DNA of 31,190 nucleotides. It comes from Clostridium sp. CAG:914 (GTDB taxonomy: Bacteria; Bacillota_I; Bacilli_A; RF39; UBA660). Position 1 is the first letter of the stretch; each line of letters begins with the position of its first letter. The notes beneath the pieces are model-generated. The model made no database searches. It was not told where the DNA came from and worked only from the letters and a program-made list of their open reading frames with translations. A program made the position numbers and the translations under genes. The DNA lies in the NCBI GenBank assembly GCA_000437895.1, contig FR902141.1:26279-57468 (forward strand), written 5' to 3'. Shown here in pieces: positions 16,028 to 24,046 of the stretch.

Positions 16028-16285
16028 TTAGACTTTTTGTTTGTTTGATAAAAAAGTGATTTTAGTGGCAATAATAATTATATTATGAATATTATCAAGT
16101 TCTATATAGCCTTTAATACCTACAAAATCATTTTCTTTAATGAAATTTGCAATCTTATCCTTCAGGCCATTTGCTATATCAATTTTGATTATTTGGTGAT
16201 TCTCTAAGTTTTCCATTTTTAATAGTAACTTATTATTATCGCTAAAACCTTTAAAATGACCGGCAAGAATAACATTATTAATCAT
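16028..16285 (-). CDS. Short single-stranded DNA-binding-like protein, 3' end supplied by the IS3 element
   Basis: The protein has 85 residues and begins MINNVILAGHFKGF, like the OB-fold N-terminus of SSB (MiNxVxLxGr). Then follow FIKENDFVGIKGYIELD, corresponding to the 'GD.V.V.G.l' strand, and IIIIATKITFLSNK, the last OB strand. There is no acidic SSB tail. The stop codon (16030-16028) and the last residues are encoded by the terminal repeat of the IS3 element, so the original C-terminus has been replaced. The start is firm, with AAGGAGG seven bases upstream. A promoter with TTGACT lies in the divergent region. It may be a mobile-element or phage SSB paralogue. Confidence 0.7.
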   Translation of the reverse strand: MINNVILAGHFKGFSDNNKLLLKMENLENHQIIKIDIANGLKDKIANFIKENDFVGIKGYIELDNIHNIIIIATKITFLSNKQKV

Positions 16286-16345
16286 AATACCTCCTTTTGG
16301 TTATTGTATTTATCACTCTTAATAAGAAAAAAGTCAAGTTATTTA

Positions 16346-16354
16346 TGGTATAAT
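16346..16354 (+). promoter_or_regulatory. Extended -10 of the two-TM protein gene
   Basis: TGGTATAAT lies 11 bases before the AGGAGG site (16365-16371) of the gene starting at 16378. The divergent SSB-like gene has its TTGACT -35 just to the left, so the two promoters share about 90 bases. Confidence 0.6.
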
Positions 16355-16377
16355 ATTAACTAATCAGGAGGTTTCAT

Positions 16378-16968
16378 ATGAAAGAATCAAGAAAGATTAT
16401 AATAATTTTAATTATAATGGGAATAATACTAATTCCTTTATTGCATATTTTCCGATTGTGTGGTGTAAGTAATGATTTAAGTATTAACATAATTGCCAAT
16501 TTAGGATGTGGGGTAATAGTAGGATTGGTGACAGCTATATGTCAATACTATGAGGATAAAAAAAGGATTATAAACTCTGTTTATGGACTGTATTTTGAGT
16601 TATATAACACTTATTATACGTGTAAAAGCAAAGAATTTTTAAAACACTATAATGCTATTAGTGTATTTAAGAAGATGACAGAAGTATCACCGAAAATTAA
16701 TGAAGCATTATCTGATTATCATGGCTTTTTTAAGAAAAAAGATTCAATGTATATGAAAATGGATCCACAGATAAAATTAGATGAATACTATAAAGCTAAA
16801 AATGTAATTAAAGCAATGTATCGTTGGTTTAATGAAAAAGATTTTAATAACACTATAGATCTTATTCTAAAAGATGTTGAGAAGATATTAATAAGTATAG
16901 ACGATGAAAGATTTCAAAAAGATAAACTACAAACAATAAGAATGTATGATTTTATGTGGCATAAATAA
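16378..16968 (+). CDS. Membrane-anchored hypothetical protein
   Basis: The protein has 196 residues with a strong AGGAGG site. Two N-terminal membrane helices (about 6-24, IIIILIIMGIILIPLL; and 37-57, with GCGVIVGLVTAI) are followed by a helical cytoplasmic part with many charged and aromatic residues (FKKMTEVSPKINEAL, YKAKNVIKAMYRWF, DFMWHK). No catalytic motif is recognised. It lies 109 bases upstream of the DUF262 pair, which has its own promoter, so co-operation is possible but not shown. A two-TM plus helical-domain layout occurs in some defence sensors or effectors. Confidence 0.75.
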   Translation: MKESRKIIIILIIMGIILIPLLHIFRLCGVSNDLSINIIANLGCGVIVGLVTAICQYYEDKKRIINSVYGLYFELYNTYYTCKSKEFLKHYNAISVFKKMTEVSPKINEALSDYHGFFKKKDSMYMKMDPQIKLDEYYKAKNVIKAMYRWFNEKDFNNTIDLILKDVEKILISIDDERFQKDKLQTIRMYDFMWHK

Positions 16969-17012
16969 AAAAATTATTTTTGTTTTATTCACAGCAATTT
17001 ATATAAAAGATA

Positions 17013-17021
17013 TGTTATAAT
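17013..17021 (+). promoter_or_regulatory. Extended -10 of the DUF262 pair
   Basis: TGTTATAAT lies 57 bases before the start codon. A GGAGG site follows at about 17066. Confidence 0.5.
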
Positions 17022-17077
17022 AATAATGTAGTATTAAACTAATTATGGAATAAATAATTAATAATTGGAGGATAAAA

Positions 17078-18790
17078 ATGAGTGAAAATATAAAATTGGG
17101 CACTAAACTTGTTGGTGAAATAGAAGGTAAATTTTTAGTAAAGTCTTATCAACGTGGTTATAGATGGTCAAAGGATGAAGTCATTAGATTATTGGAAGAC
17201 ATAAAACAAAATGAAAATAATAATTATTGTTTACAGCCAGTAGTAGTAAAAAGAGAAAATGATATTTATGAATTAATAGATGGCCAACAAAGACTGACAA
17301 CAATTTTCTTGATATATCAATATATTCATCAAAATATATCATATTTTCCAGGACCTAAATTTTCTATTGACTATGAAACAAGGCCAAAGTCAAAAGAATA
17401 TCTAAACGATATAGACATTACTAAAAAAAATGACAATATAGACTATTGGTACATGGCAGAGGCATATGAAACAATTAGTGATTGGTTTTCTAATGGCCAT
17501 CAAGAAGATTTGCCTTCATTTCCTAAAATCTTTAAAGAAAGAGTAAAGGTAATTTGGTATGAGGTTGATGATGATACAGATTCAATACCATTATTTACAC
17601 GATTAAATATTGGAAAGATACCATTAACAAGTTCTGAATTAGTTAAAGCTATGTTTTTAAGTAATTCATTGAATAAAGAAATGAATAAGGAAAGACAAGA
17701 AGAAATTTCATTACAATGGGATAATATAGAAAAAGAATTGCGAAATGATGATTTTTGGTATTTTCTTACAAATCAGGGAGCTTCTGATTATCAAACTCGA
17801 ATAGATTTAGTTCTTGATTTGTTGGCAGGTAGACCAGCTAATACTAGAGAAAAGTATTATACATTTTTTGCAATAGATAATATGAAAAAAGAAAAGAGCT
17901 TAAAAGAAATATGGAATGAAATTCAGCATACATATTTGACTTTATTTGATTGGTTTGAAAATCATGAATTTTACCATAAAATTGGATACCTTATTTCATC
18001 TGAACATTTAACATTGCAAGAATTATATAATAAATCTGTTGGAAAAACAAAAGATGAATTTTTAAATTATATTAATAGTGAGATTAAGGAAAGCATAAAA
18101 ATTGATAAGAATTATGGCGAATTGGATTATGAAAAAGAAAAGGATAAGAGTGACATTCAAAGGTTACTTTTGCTCTTTAATGTTGAATCTGTTAGAAAAA
18201 ATGGTGAGGAAACTCAATGGTTTCCATTTAGTAAATTTAAATTTAGAGAAAACGGAAAAAATGTTTGGAGTTTAGAACATATTCATGCACAGCAATCCGA
18301 AGGTATGAAAACCATCGATGCATGGAAAGAATGGTTAACTCTTCATTTGAGTTCAATAAAAGAAGTAGATTCAGATAATATAGAGTTAATTGAAAGAATA
18401 GAAAAAGCTATTAATAAGGCAAATTTAAATGCTGATGAATTTAATGAATTGCAAGCAATTATATGTAATATTTTAACTAAAACGAATAGTAACAGAAATT
18501 CAATAGCAAATTTAGCATTACTTAATTCTATTGATAATGCAGCTTTAAGTAACTCCACATTTGATGTAAAAAGAAATAAAGTTATTGAAATGGATAAAAA
18601 AGGAATGTATATACCTTTTTGTACTAAAATGGTTTTTTTGAAATATTATAGCAAGTCCGGTGGAAATAGCCTCCACTTCTGGTCATACAATGATATGATT
18701 GAGTATATTAATCATATAAATTCCACTTTAAGAGAGTATCTTAATAATCAGGAAATAGTGATAGAAAGTGATGTGAATAGCAATGACTAA
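17078..18790 (+). CDS. DUF262/DUF1524 protein (GmrSD-like nuclease)
   Basis: The protein has 570 residues. The N-terminal DUF262 domain shows FLVKSYQRGYRWSKDEV (19-35) and IDGQQRLTTIFLIYQY (67-82). In GmrSD the equivalent motif belongs to the NTP-dependent, ParB-like part. The C-terminal DUF1524 domain shows WSLEHIHAQQ (397-406, with H401 and H403 of the His-Me/HNH core), then IANLALLNSIDNAALSN and FDVKR, the family's second conserved block. All motifs look intact. GmrSD enzymes cut glucosylated hydroxymethylcytosine phage DNA. The substrate here is unknown. Its end overlaps the next DUF262 gene by eight bases, which indicates a complex or coupled translation. Confidence 0.9.
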   Translation: MSENIKLGTKLVGEIEGKFLVKSYQRGYRWSKDEVIRLLEDIKQNENNNYCLQPVVVKRENDIYELIDGQQRLTTIFLIYQYIHQNISYFPGPKFSIDYETRPKSKEYLNDIDITKKNDNIDYWYMAEAYETISDWFSNGHQEDLPSFPKIFKERVKVIWYEVDDDTDSIPLFTRLNIGKIPLTSSELVKAMFLSNSLNKEMNKERQEEISLQWDNIEKELRNDDFWYFLTNQGASDYQTRIDLVLDLLAGRPANTREKYYTFFAIDNMKKEKSLKEIWNEIQHTYLTLFDWFENHEFYHKIGYLISSEHLTLQELYNKSVGKTKDEFLNYINSEIKESIKIDKNYGELDYEKEKDKSDIQRLLLLFNVESVRKNGEETQWFPFSKFKFRENGKNVWSLEHIHAQQSEGMKTIDAWKEWLTLHLSSIKEVDSDNIELIERIEKAINKANLNADEFNELQAIICNILTKTNSNRNSIANLALLNSIDNAALSNSTFDVKRNKVIEMDKKGMYIPFCTKMVFLKYYSKSGGNSLHFWSYNDMIEYINHINSTLREYLNNQEIVIESDVNSND

Positions 18791-20951
18791 ATCATTTAGT
18801 TTTAAGGAAATATTTGATAATACATTTTCTATTGATGGAGAAAATATTAGAATTTCAAAAATAGTAATTCCAATTATTCAAAGAGATTATGCACAAGGAA
18901 GAATGGATCCTGATATTAAGAGGGTAAGACAAAGATTTTTGGGCGCATTATATGATGCAATAACTGTTAAACCAATCAAATTAGATTTTATATATGGAAA
19001 TATCGATACTGAAAAAGATTGCATTCTTACACCATTAGACGGTCAACAAAGACTAACAACATTGTTCCTTTTATATTGGTATGTTGCAAAAAAGGAAAAA
19101 ATAAGTAAGGAAGAATATTCATTTTTGACAAAGTTTAGTTATGAAACACGATATAGTGCACGTGATTTTTGTGAAAAATTAATTGAATTTGATCCAACTT
19201 TTACGAAAAAAACTGTATCAGAGGAAATCATAAATCAATCATGGTTTCCTTGGGAATGGAAAAAAGATCCAACAATTAGTTCAATGTTGACAATGATAGA
19301 TGACATAAGAGATAAATTTTATAATATCAATGATATATGGAATAAAATTGATTCATCAATTCAATTCTTCTTTTTACCGATTCATGACATGGGCCTTACT
19401 GATGAATTATATATTAAAATGAATTCAAGAGGAAAGCCATTATCATTATTTGAAAATTTTAAAGCGGAATTAGAATATGAGTTTAAAGAAAATTCAGTAA
19501 TTGATTATATGGAAATAATTAATAAAATAGATAAAAACTGGACTGATTTATTATGGCAATTTAAAGATGAATACAATTCTATAGATAATTCATTTTTGCA
19601 TTATTTTAGATTTGTTTGTGATGTTATATGTTATAAAAATGATGATACACCATCTGGCAAAAATTTAGATGAAATAGAATTAATAAAAGAGTATTTTTCA
19701 GCACAAGATGATGATTTTGTTGAAAATGTAGATTTGCTTGTAAAATATTTTGATTGCTGGGTAAATATAAGTAAAAAAATTGGAATAGATAACTTTTTTG
19801 GTAAATACATATCTGATATTCACGAAAATGGGAAAATTATACTTGATAAGAATAAAAACCTTTTTGAGGATATATTGCAGAACTATGGTCAAATGGTAGA
19901 AAATTCGAAAAGAAGACAATTCCCATTATCAAGGTTTATTTTATTCTACGCGTTCTTAATATATTGTATCAACATTGATGCGATAGCAGAAAAAGATTTT
20001 AAGCGTAGAATTAGAATAGTTAATAATTTAATTAATAATTCAGAATATGAAATAAGTAATAGTACAGCTAGAACAGGTGGTAATAGAATACCAGCAATTC
20101 TGAAACAAGTTGATAGCATTGTTTTAAAAGGTGAAATAAACGATTCTTTAGGTCTTAATTTTAATGCAAGACAGCTTAGCGAAGAAAAAGAAAAATTATT
20201 ATGGACTAATCAAAATCCTGAATTATCAAACAATTTATTCGAATTGGAAGATCATAAATTACTTTATGGACAAATATCAATTATTGGTTTGGAAAACTAT
20301 AATTTGTTTAACAGATTTAAGAATTTATTTGCATGTGACTATGGTAAAGTTGGTATGGCATTATTAACCATAGATAATTATTCTGTTGGTGAAAATAGCT
20401 GGAGATATCAATTAGGTTCAGTTGAACCAACTTCATACTCTAATTTGTTTCATTCAGATCCTAAAAAATCTCAAAATTTAAAGATCACGCTTTGCAAACT
20501 ATTGATGTTAAATAATAATTTTAATGATGATTACTTGAATTCAATGATTAACGATTACATTGAAAAGTGTGAACAAAATTCGTTGTTTGATTGGAGATAT
20601 TATTATTTAAAATATAAAGAATTTAGACCAGGTAGATTTGGAAAATATTGTTGGAATGATCAAGTTAATAAACCATATGAATTTGACGTAATTTGGTCAC
20701 AATTAAACCTATCTGAAAATGCATATAATCCATTTTTAAAGGCTGTTGATAAAAAAGATAAATTATCTAGGTCAGATTTTGGTAGAAAAATAATAGATAA
20801 TAACAAATATATAGTATCTAATAATGAAGGATTTTCTGTTTATTCAGTAGATACCAATTCATTGATAGATAAAATAACAGTACAGCAAGATGAGAATGGA
20901 ATTGATAGAGAAAATCGTATTGAAAAAATGATTAATGAATATAATTATTAA
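18783..20951 (+). CDS. Second DUF262 protein of the pair
   Basis: The protein has 722 residues. The DUF262 domain shows IPIIQRDYAQGR (29-40) and LDGQQRLTTLFLLYWYV (85-101), with ELYIKMNSRGKPLS further on, a segment also conserved in the family. The C-terminal 400 residues are not recognised. I do not see a DUF1524 H-x-H motif, so the protein may lack its own nuclease and act with the overlapping upstream DUF262/DUF1524 gene. Near the end FDWRYYYLKYKEFRPGRFGK is a distinct aromatic-basic stretch. Such DUF262 pairs are common in restriction and defence islands. A long hairpin terminates the unit. Confidence 0.87.
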   Translation: MTKSFSFKEIFDNTFSIDGENIRISKIVIPIIQRDYAQGRMDPDIKRVRQRFLGALYDAITVKPIKLDFIYGNIDTEKDCILTPLDGQQRLTTLFLLYWYVAKKEKISKEEYSFLTKFSYETRYSARDFCEKLIEFDPTFTKKTVSEEIINQSWFPWEWKKDPTISSMLTMIDDIRDKFYNINDIWNKIDSSIQFFFLPIHDMGLTDELYIKMNSRGKPLSLFENFKAELEYEFKENSVIDYMEIINKIDKNWTDLLWQFKDEYNSIDNSFLHYFRFVCDVICYKNDDTPSGKNLDEIELIKEYFSAQDDDFVENVDLLVKYFDCWVNISKKIGIDNFFGKYISDIHENGKIILDKNKNLFEDILQNYGQMVENSKRRQFPLSRFILFYAFLIYCINIDAIAEKDFKRRIRIVNNLINNSEYEISNSTARTGGNRIPAILKQVDSIVLKGEINDSLGLNFNARQLSEEKEKLLWTNQNPELSNNLFELEDHKLLYGQISIIGLENYNLFNRFKNLFACDYGKVGMALLTIDNYSVGENSWRYQLGSVEPTSYSNLFHSDPKKSQNLKITLCKLLMLNNNFNDDYLNSMINDYIEKCEQNSLFDWRYYYLKYKEFRPGRFGKYCWNDQVNKPYEFDVIWSQLNLSENAYNPFLKAVDKKDKLSRSDFGRKIIDNNKYIVSNNEGFSVYSVDTNSLIDKITVQQDENGIDRENRIEKMINEYNY

Positions 20952-21027
20952 AAATGATATGTGACACTTATACTTTTTTAAACAAGAAAGAGTTTATAAT
21001 ATAAATGTCGCATTATCATTTTTTTTT
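20951..21027 (+). terminator. Long imperfect hairpin after the DUF262 pair
   Basis: The left arm starts AAATGATATGTGACAC (20952 on) and the right arm ends TGTCGCATTATCATTT (to about 21021). They pair over about 21 positions with a few mismatches, followed by a T-run. A second weak stem lies in the loop. It is much longer than the other terminators in the window. Confidence 0.65.
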
Positions 21028-21070
21028 GTTTTTGCATATTGTCTATTTAAATTAAATAAGCAATAAAATG

Positions 21071-21079
21071 TGGTATAAT
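21071..21079 (+). promoter_or_regulatory. Extended -10 of the gene at 21099
   Basis: TGGTATAAT is followed after seven bases by AAGGTG, so the leader is very short. Confidence 0.55.
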
Positions 21080-21098
21080 TATATAAAGGTGAATGAAT

Positions 21099-21563
21099 AT
21101 GTTGTATTTGGATGATATAATTAAGAATTTAGAAAAAGAGCAAGAATATATTGAATATGAGTATGATTTGAATGATATATGTAATGAATATAATGAATCT
21201 GACTTAATGCTGTATGAAACCGGTAACAGGATGAGTGGAGCAGGTGGAGTATTTTTCCTTAGAAAAGATGGAAAAAATAAAATAATATATATTGATGAAG
21301 AAGATGATTTATTATATAAATACTTTCCAATTGCTATGAATTTAGAATCTAAATATGAAACTGACTATGAAAATGAAAAATATAATCATATCTTTACTGG
21401 TTTCGGTGGAAAACTTTATATAGATAAAAAAATATATGATGATTACTATAATAAGGCCAAAGAATTATCTGATAAACTAAATATACCATTTGAAAACGAT
21501 AATTTTAATGAACACTTTATACATGGATATTGGCTTACAATTGCAAGAGAAATGTTCAAGTAA
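21099..21563 (+). CDS. Hypothetical acidic protein
   Basis: The protein has 154 residues from ATG 21099. The ATG at 21093 sits directly on the AAGGTGA site, whereas 21099 has seven bases of spacing and is preferred. It is soluble and acidic (EEDDLLYKYF), with a central RMSGAGGVFFLRKDGK turn and FTGFGGKLYIDKKIYDDYY. The look is of a small single-domain protein, as in many immunity or antitoxin-like families, but I recognise no family. It is the last gene of the accessory region and has its own promoter and terminator. Confidence 0.7.
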   Translation: MLYLDDIIKNLEKEQEYIEYEYDLNDICNEYNESDLMLYETGNRMSGAGGVFFLRKDGKNKIIYIDEEDDLLYKYFPIAMNLESKYETDYENEKYNHIFTGFGGKLYIDKKIYDDYYNKAKELSDKLNIPFENDNFNEHFIHGYWLTIAREMFK

Positions 21564-21575
21564 AAATAGCTTTTT

Positions 21576-21597
21576 AGGTACCATTTAGGTACCAATA
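21576..21597. repeat. Tandem 11-bp repeat containing GGTACC
   Basis: TTTAGGTACCA occurs twice head to tail with no gap. Each copy contains the palindrome GGTACC. It lies at the edge of the accessory region and might be part of an attachment site. No integrase gene is visible. Confidence 0.6.
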
Positions 21598-21638
21598 GAC
21601 TAATAAATACCAATTTTTAAAGGTTATTACAAAAATAT

Positions 21639-21661
21639 AACGGCTCTAAAAGGCCGTTTTT
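21639..21661 (+). terminator. Terminator of the 21099 gene
   Basis: Stem AACGGC (21639-21644) with GCCGTT (21653-21658), loop of eight bases, followed by a T-run. Confidence 0.7.
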
Positions 21662-21698
21662 AAAAGGAATTAATACATATAACGAATAAAAGGGCGGG

Positions 21699-21793
21699 CC
21701 CCCTGAAGAGAACAAAGTCTTAATATTTTATATAGTTTTTGAATAGTGTAAAATATAAAAAAATGCTAAGGCTCTCGCCTTAGCTTCAGGGGG
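21699..21793. repeat. GC-rich nested palindrome, part of it the recG terminator
   Basis: The inner hairpin is GCTAAGGC-tctc-GCCTTAGC (21765-21784). On the minus strand it is followed by ATTTTTTT, which makes it a good terminator for leftward recG transcription. The outer arms are CCCCCTGAAG (21699-21708) and CTTCAGGGGG (21784-21793). Placed next to each other, outer and inner arms would form one continuous palindrome of about 17 bp per side, but 56 bases separate them on the left. This resembles the terminal hairpins of IS200/IS605 elements, but no tnpA or tnpB is present. Confidence 0.55.
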
Positions 21794-21921
21794 TTTTGGT
21801 TGACACTCCTACATATATTCGTAGAGAGTGTAAAAAGGTTGTTCATAAGATACTTTGTTATCTTATGACAATATTATTGTAATATATTTTTTATTTTTAT
21901 GCAATATATTTTTTGAAAAAA

Positions 21922-23919
21922 TTAGTCAACTGTGTCAATCTTGGTTAATTCGTTATAGATATCGTTATATTTTTCTTTATTGGTTTTATATATTTCAATA
22001 AATTCTTTAATGTCATCTTTTACTTTTAATAACATTTCATAGTCTTTACTTATATTGGAAATTATTAGTCCTGTGTCTCCATGTTGTCTTATTCCAAAAA
22101 GATCTCCTTCACCTCTGTTTTTGAAGTCATATTCGCTTATTTCAAATCCATCATTACATTTTTCTAACATTTTTAATCTTTCACAATTTTCTTTGGCTAT
22201 TAATATACAGTAACTTTGAATGTTACTTCTTCCAACTCTACCTCGTAATTGGTGTAGGGTAGATAGTCCAAACATATTAGCATCCCAAATTACAATCATA
22301 CTGGCATTACTTACATTAACTCCAACTTCTATGACTGTTGTAGAGATTAATATATTTATTTCACCACTTTCGTATTTTTTCATTATATTTTGTTTTTCTA
22401 TGGAAGACATTCCTCCATGGATAGATGCTGTTTTGGCTATTTTACTAAATGCTCTATTTATTTTATTTTCTAAATCGTTTACATTTTCAACGTTACTTTC
22501 ATCTTCTTCAATCATTGGAGCTACTACATATATTTGATGTTTTTTGTCTAGTTCTTGTTTCATAAGTGTTAATACGTCTATTATTTCATTTTCTAATTTA
22601 AAATATGTAATAACTTCTTTTCTATTAGCTGGTTTTGTTTTTATGGATGATATTTCCATATCACCATATATAGTTAGAGCATATGTTCTTGGAATAGGTG
22701 TAGCACTCATTGATAATATATCTGGTGTTATACCTTTGTTTTTAAAGGCATTTCTTTGATTGACACCAAATCTATGTTGTTCATCTGTAATTACTAGGCC
22801 TAAATTTTTAAACTTTACATCTTCTTGTATTAAACTTTGTGTTCCTATTAGTAAATCTATTTCGCCAGTTAATAATTTGTTTAAAATGTCTTTCTTTTTA
22901 TTTTTGTTTGTTGATGAAGTTAATAATTCAACTGTAATATTATACTTAGAAAATAGCTCAAATGCTTCGTTATAGTGTTGTGTTGCTAATATTTCAGTTG
23001 GGACCATTAAGGCAGTTTGGTATCCACTTAAAAAGTTAGCGTATGTTGACACGAATGCAACGATTGTTTTGCCACTTCCAACATCTCCTTGTAATAATCT
23101 ATTCATTCTTTTTTTGCTTTTTAAATCATTAATTATTTCATTTATACTTTGATGTTGATCTTTGGTTAATGTAAATGGTAAATTGTTAATAAAGTTTTGT
23201 ATTTCATTATCATTTATATTTCTACTTATAGCTTTTTCATTTTCAGTTATTTTTTCTTTTAAATAATTTATTTTTAGTAAATACATAAATAGTTCTTCGT
23301 ATTTTAGTCTTTGTCTTGCTTTTTTTAGATTTAATATAGTGCTTGGTATATGTACTTCATGTATAGCTTCTTTTTTGCTAATAAAATTATATTTATCTGA
23401 TAAATATTCTGGTATATAATCTGGAATATTATTGTTTTCTTCTAATAGATTTAGTATACTTTTGGATATAATTTTTTGTGTTAATCCAGGTGTTTTGTGG
23501 TAGATGCTTTCTATTTTGGGTGTATCACTTAATTTTTCAAATCTTATGTCACTAGCTATGATGGCTTTTTTATTTATATCATATTTTCCTATTACTGTTA
23601 TTTCTTTATTTGTTTTTAATTCATTTAATAGATATATTCTGTTATAAATAATAACGTTTAGAATATTATTATCAATATCTATTTTAAATGTAATCCTTTT
23701 TAAATTTTTACTTAGATATACTAAAAGAGCATCAGATATAATGCGTCCATCTATTATTATTTTATTTGTAGTATATATTTCTTCTATATTGGTTCTTTTT
23801 AATATTTCATATCTATATGGGTAATAATGTATTAAATCATTTTTGGTGTAAATTCCTAGTTTATTAAATAATTCTTTTGTTTTTTTACCAATGCCTTTTA
23901 TTTCTTCAATTGAATCCAT
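21922..23919 (-). CDS. recG: ATP-dependent DNA helicase RecG
   Basis: The protein has 665 residues, full length for RecG, which remodels stalled replication forks and branch-migrates Holliday junctions. An N-terminal helix-hairpin-like start (IEEIKGIGKKTKELFNKLGI) and the wedge/OB domain (about 50-130) come first. Then come the SF2 motifs: TKDQHQSINEI (252-262), Walker A GDVGSGKT (278-285), DEQHRFG (379-385), SATPIPRT (405-412), TTVIEVGVNV and the RecG-typical QLRGRVGRS. Everything looks intact. The minus-strand promoter is TTGACA at 23991-23986 with TAGATT after 17 bases. The ribosome site is weak. The terminator is about 140 bases downstream at 21784-21757. Confidence 0.97.
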   Translation of the reverse strand: MDSIEEIKGIGKKTKELFNKLGIYTKNDLIHYYPYRYEILKRTNIEEIYTTNKIIIDGRIISDALLVYLSKNLKRITFKIDIDNNILNVIIYNRIYLLNELKTNKEITVIGKYDINKKAIIASDIRFEKLSDTPKIESIYHKTPGLTQKIISKSILNLLEENNNIPDYIPEYLSDKYNFISKKEAIHEVHIPSTILNLKKARQRLKYEELFMYLLKINYLKEKITENEKAISRNINDNEIQNFINNLPFTLTKDQHQSINEIINDLKSKKRMNRLLQGDVGSGKTIVAFVSTYANFLSGYQTALMVPTEILATQHYNEAFELFSKYNITVELLTSSTNKNKKKDILNKLLTGEIDLLIGTQSLIQEDVKFKNLGLVITDEQHRFGVNQRNAFKNKGITPDILSMSATPIPRTYALTIYGDMEISSIKTKPANRKEVITYFKLENEIIDVLTLMKQELDKKHQIYVVAPMIEEDESNVENVNDLENKINRAFSKIAKTASIHGGMSSIEKQNIMKKYESGEINILISTTVIEVGVNVSNASMIVIWDANMFGLSTLHQLRGRVGRSNIQSYCILIAKENCERLKMLEKCNDGFEISEYDFKNRGEGDLFGIRQHGDTGLIISNISKDYEMLLKVKDDIKEFIEIYKTNKEKYNDIYNELTKIDTVD

Positions 23920-23962
23920 TATATATAATCACTCTTTCATATATTTGTTATTTTCTATATAT

Positions 23963-23991
23963 AATCTATCATAGGAAATAGATATTGTCAA
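23963..23991 (-). promoter_or_regulatory. Promoter of recG
   Basis: TTGACA (23991-23986), 17-base spacer, TAGATT (23968-23963) on the minus strand. The -10 matches the consensus in four of six positions. Confidence 0.55.
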
Positions 23992-24016
23992 CTTTATTTC
24001 GTACATGTGTTTAATA

Positions 24017-24046
24017 AAAACTATAGTAATTATTTACTATAGTTTT
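24017..24046. terminator. Bidirectional-looking terminator at the 3' end of the 24030 gene
   Basis: The arms AAAACTATAGTAA (24017-24029) and TTACTATAGTTTT (24034-24046) are perfect 13-bp complements with a four-base loop. The stop codon of the minus-strand gene lies in the loop. T-rich tracts follow on both strands. Confidence 0.8.

Larger units (their letters stand above)
14647..16038 (-). mobile_element. IS3-family (IS150-like) insertion sequence
   Basis: It is about 1.39 kb, a normal IS3 length, with orfA and orfB on the minus strand. The ends share AAAAAGTCTA (14647-14656) and TAGACTTTTT (16029-16038), with further imperfect matching inward (AAGTAGACA in both). It lies immediately after the restriction-modification stop codon and runs into the 3' end of the SSB-like gene. 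I find no unambiguous 3-bp target duplication, because both flanks are A/T runs. A hairpin (15975-16000) upstream of orfA would block transcription entering from outside, a known feature of insertion sequences. It looks intact. Confidence 0.85.
21564..21921. other. Gene-free boundary between accessory region and backbone
   Basis: The 358 bases hold, in order, a tandem 11-bp repeat, a terminator, a GC-rich nested palindrome and two further hairpins. One hairpin is at about 21803-21830 (ACACTC.CTAC against GTAG.GAGTGT). The other is CATAAGATA/TATCTTATG, at about 21845-21868. No coding frame is credible. To the right lies recG and housekeeping genes, to the left the mobile, defence-like region. 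Confidence 0.7.

Noticed and set aside
15582..16031. 149-codon plus-strand frame over the IS3 orfA
   Set aside because: It is antisense to a clear helix-turn-helix and leucine-zipper OrfA, with Phe/Ser-rich composition typical of a shadow frame.
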